Below are positions 6,520-8,673 of a stretch of 8,673 nt of DNA, in pieces. Under the pieces are notes generated by a model. That model was not told where the DNA came from, made no database searches, and worked only from the letters and a program-made list of their open reading frames with translations. The position numbers and the translations under genes are program-made. The DNA comes from Candidatus Scybalomonas excrementavium. Its GTDB lineage: Bacteria > Bacillota > Clostridia > Lachnospirales > Lachnospiraceae. The stretch is from contig JADIML010000286.1 of assembly GCA_017694765.1 (NCBI GenBank), forward strand, positions 1 through 8,673, in the 5' to 3' direction. Position 1 is the stretch's first letter. Each line of letters starts with the position of its first letter.

Positions 6520-8553
6520 AAAACAGTGGAAAATCAACGGATAGAAAAGATACCTGTAAGTGCTGGTGCAGCACTGATAGCTCTTGGAGTTGTTTATGGA
6601 GATATTGGAACGTCTCCGATGTATGTTATGAAGTCCATTATTGCTGGAAATGGTGGGATTTCTTCTATCAATGAGGAGGTGATTCTTGGGTCACTTTCCT
6701 TAATTATTTGGACATTAACGTTACTAACAACCGTTAAATATGTATTAATTGCTATGCAAGCAGATAATCATGGTGAGGGTGGAATTTTTGCGTTATATAG
6801 TTTGATTAAAAAGTTTGGAAAATATTTGATTATACCAGCTATGATTGGGGGAGCAGCACTTTTAGCAGATAGTGTTTTAACGCCAGCAGTTACTGTTACG
6901 ACAGCAGTGGAAGGGCTTCGAAGTGTACCTGTTCTTTATCAAATATTAGGTGAGGATCAGAATAAGATTGTAGTGATTACGTTAGTGATTATTGCGAGCC
7001 TCTTTTTGGTACAAAAGGCAGGAACTAGTTTAATCGGTAAGGCATTTGGACCATTTATGACTATTTGGTTTTTATTTTTGGCAGTGACCGGTCTTTATAA
7101 TATGGTAGGTGATTTATCCGTTTTTCGTGCATGTAATCCACTTCGAGGAATCGAATTATTATTTAGTCCATCGAATCATGTTGGAATTATGATACTTGGA
7201 AGTGTATTTCTTGCAACGACAGGTGCAGAGGCTCTTTATTCCGATATGGGGCATGTTGGAAAGGGCAATATTTATTTAAGTTGGCCATTTGTAAAGGCTT
7301 GTCTGATTTTGAATTATCTAGGGCAAGGAGCTTGGCTTTTACATAACCAAGGAAATCAGGAGCTTGTGAGAATCGAAGATATGAATCCATTCTTTGAGAT
7401 GTTGCCACACTCTGTTAGAATTTTAGCAGTTTTATTAAGTACAATGGCAGCAATTATTGCTTCTCAGGCATTGATTACAGGTTCTTTTACTTTAGTATCC
7501 GAAGCTACGAGGTTAGATTTAATGCCAAGAATGAGAATTACATATCCTTCTCAGACGAAGGGACAAAGTTATATTCCACTCGTTAATGGTGTGCTTTGGA
7601 TTGCATGTACGATTGTTGTCCTATATTTCCGTTCTAGCGCTCATTTAGAGGCTGCATATGGTTTGGCGATTACAATGACAATGCTTATGACAACGGTATT
7701 GTTGTTCATTTATTTATGGAAAGTAAAAGGAAAGAAAGTCATACCGTTTGTCTTTCTCATTTTCTTTGGTGGCTTAGAAGGATTTTTCTTCTTATCCAGT
7801 TTAAGCAAATTTGCAAACGGTGGATATGTGGCATTGTTATTAGCCATTTTACTTTTATTGATTATGATTATATGGTATCAAGGTACAGCTATTGAGCGTT
7901 CTCAAGAAGTTCATTTGCATATGAAAGATTATTTGGAAATGTTTAATCGATTAAGAAAGGATACAACGATTCCACAGATTACAGATAATCTTGTTTATAT
8001 GATTCATGAAAGAGAAGTAGATAAGATAGACAGGGATGTGTTATATTCTATTTTTAATAAAAATACAAAACGTGCGAATACTTATTGGTTTGTTAGTATC
8101 ATTGTGAGTGATGAACCATATGCCCATGAGTATACCGTTGATAACTTTGGTACCGATTATATTTTCCGTGTAAGAATTACACTTGGATTTAAGATGAACC
8201 AAAGAGTCAATGTCTTTTTAAGACAGATTGTTACCGATCTTATTCGAACTGGAGAATTACCTCCACAAAAGCAGAAATATTCGATTTATGGAAGTGATGG
8301 AAAGATTGGAAGTTTTAAATTTTGTATGTTGAAGAAGATGTTAGTGCCAGAAAGTGAGTTAGTGTCTTGGAAACGACTAGCGATTTCATTAAAATATAAA
8401 ATCCGTCGTTTAGCAGGCTCTCAAGTGCAGTGGTATGGTTTGGAAAGTTCTTCTGTTTTGATCGAATATGTACCACTTTTCCTAAAGATGAAAGTACCAA
8501 AACCATTAGTAAGAAATAAAAGAGCTGAGCGAAATTTAACCTATAAGGCGTAA
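6517..8553 (+). CDS. kup: Kup-type potassium uptake transporter, 678 aa
   Basis: Kup/HAK/KT family potassium transporter (TC 2.A.72), thought to take up K+ together with protons across the cytoplasmic membrane. The signature GVVYGDIGTSPMY (24-36) is present. Also present are A-D-N-H-G-E-G-G (82-89), L-T-P-A-V (121-125), A-V-E-G-L (130-134; the Glu corresponds to one needed for transport in E. coli Kup) and TTGAEALYSDMGHVG (234-248). I count about twelve hydrophobic segments between residues 14 and 453, then a cytoplasmic C-terminal domain (about 460-678) ending in a basic tail. Total length is normal and no frameshift is seen. It is the second gene of the DUF1275-kup unit and has no promoter of its own that I can recognise in the 35-base gap. 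Related lactococcal Kup proteins bind cyclic di-AMP; whether this one does cannot be read from the sequence. Confidence 0.95.
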   Translation: MKTVENQRIEKIPVSAGAALIALGVVYGDIGTSPMYVMKSIIAGNGGISSINEEVILGSLSLIIWTLTLLTTVKYVLIAMQADNHGEGGIFALYSLIKKFGKYLIIPAMIGGAALLADSVLTPAVTVTTAVEGLRSVPVLYQILGEDQNKIVVITLVIIASLFLVQKAGTSLIGKAFGPFMTIWFLFLAVTGLYNMVGDLSVFRACNPLRGIELLFSPSNHVGIMILGSVFLATTGAEALYSDMGHVGKGNIYLSWPFVKACLILNYLGQGAWLLHNQGNQELVRIEDMNPFFEMLPHSVRILAVLLSTMAAIIASQALITGSFTLVSEATRLDLMPRMRITYPSQTKGQSYIPLVNGVLWIACTIVVLYFRSSAHLEAAYGLAITMTMLMTTVLLFIYLWKVKGKKVIPFVFLIFFGGLEGFFFLSSLSKFANGGYVALLLAILLLLIMIIWYQGTAIERSQEVHLHMKDYLEMFNRLRKDTTIPQITDNLVYMIHEREVDKIDRDVLYSIFNKNTKRANTYWFVSIIVSDEPYAHEYTVDNFGTDYIFRVRITLGFKMNQRVNVFLRQIVTDLIRTGELPPQKQKYSIYGSDGKIGSFKFCMLKKMLVPESELVSWKRLAISLKYKIRRLAGSQVQWYGLESSSVLIEYVPLFLKMKVPKPLVRNKRAERNLTYKA

Positions 8554-8554
8554 T

Positions 8555-8613
8555 TCCTCTTCCTCACCGCATGAGGTGGAGGATGTAAGCCTAACCGATA
8601 GGTTGTTTTCTTT
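8555..8613 (+). terminator. Double hairpin downstream of kup, probable terminator
   Basis: TCCTCTTCCTC (8555-8565) pairs with GAGGTGGAGGA (8573-8583) around a 7-base loop, with one mismatch and one wobble; this strong stem has no direct T-run. A second small hairpin, TAACC-GATA-GGTTG (8592-8605), is followed by TTTTCTTT (8606-8613). The second alone is weak. Together, two bases past the kup stop codon, they plausibly end the transcript. Confidence 0.55.
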
Positions 8614-8673
8614 ACTAGATTTTTATAAAAATATATTGTATTATTAATTCAGTAGTATAAACTAAAAGGAAGT
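8614..8673 (+). other. AT-rich window end with an RBS-like sequence
   Basis: The last 60 bases are AT-rich. AAAAGGAAG (8664-8672) looks like a ribosome binding site, and TATAAA (8656-8661) just before it could be a -10 with no good -35. A plus-strand gene may start just outside the window, but no coding sequence is visible. Confidence 0.25.

Noticed and set aside
1..8673. A defence, phage, toxin-antitoxin or CRISPR system
   Set aside because: All clear genes belong to IS, surface-protein, ferredoxin, cyclic-di-GMP or transport families. No spaced direct repeats or small paired toxin-antitoxin-like ORFs were seen.

Overview
The window looks like chromosomal DNA of an anaerobic, low-GC Gram-positive bacterium, most likely class Clostridia and plausibly Lachnospiraceae. 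That rests on the AT-rich sequence with strong AGGAGG-type ribosome binding sites, a clostridial-type ferredoxin, a large Big_2-type secreted surface protein and a Cache/degenerate-GGDEF/EAL signalling protein. The taxonomic placement is inference; no rRNA or other marker is present.

Region 1 (1-2866). The window opens inside an IS3-family insertion sequence on the minus strand. The first 18 residues of its OrfA, its ribosome binding site, a good promoter and a likely terminal end near position 131 are visible. Immediately beyond that end, reading rightwards, is the 3' part of a large surface-protein gene whose frame stays open back into the IS. What remains encodes the end of one Big_2 domain, a complete Big_2 domain, a short beta-solenoid-like repeat, a Thr-rich linker and an A-B-A-B-A series of beta-sandwich-like modules. 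The signal peptide and N-terminus are missing, so the gene appears to be broken by the IS. It ends at a strong intrinsic terminator.

Region 2 (2867-5523). A 61-residue single-cluster [4Fe-4S] ferredoxin gene (+) converges on a 752-residue membrane cyclic-di-GMP phosphodiesterase gene (-). A bidirectional terminator separates them. The phosphodiesterase has an extracytoplasmic dCache-type sensor between two membrane helices, a GGDEF domain with a ruined active site, and an EAL domain with all its key residues.

Region 3 (5524-8673). Divergent from the phosphodiesterase is a two-gene unit: a DUF1275/YoaK-family membrane protein of unknown function, then a Kup-type potassium transporter with a TTG start. 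They are 35 bases apart and share one strong promoter whose predicted transcript begins almost at the first ribosome binding site. Two hairpins follow kup, and the window ends in an AT-rich stretch with an RBS-like sequence.

I see no CRISPR array, RNA gene, phage module, defence system or toxin-antitoxin pair. The most notable points are the IS-broken surface protein with unnamed modules, the DUF1275-Kup pairing, and the inactive-GGDEF/active-EAL sensor protein. None of these amounts to a clearly new system on sequence alone.
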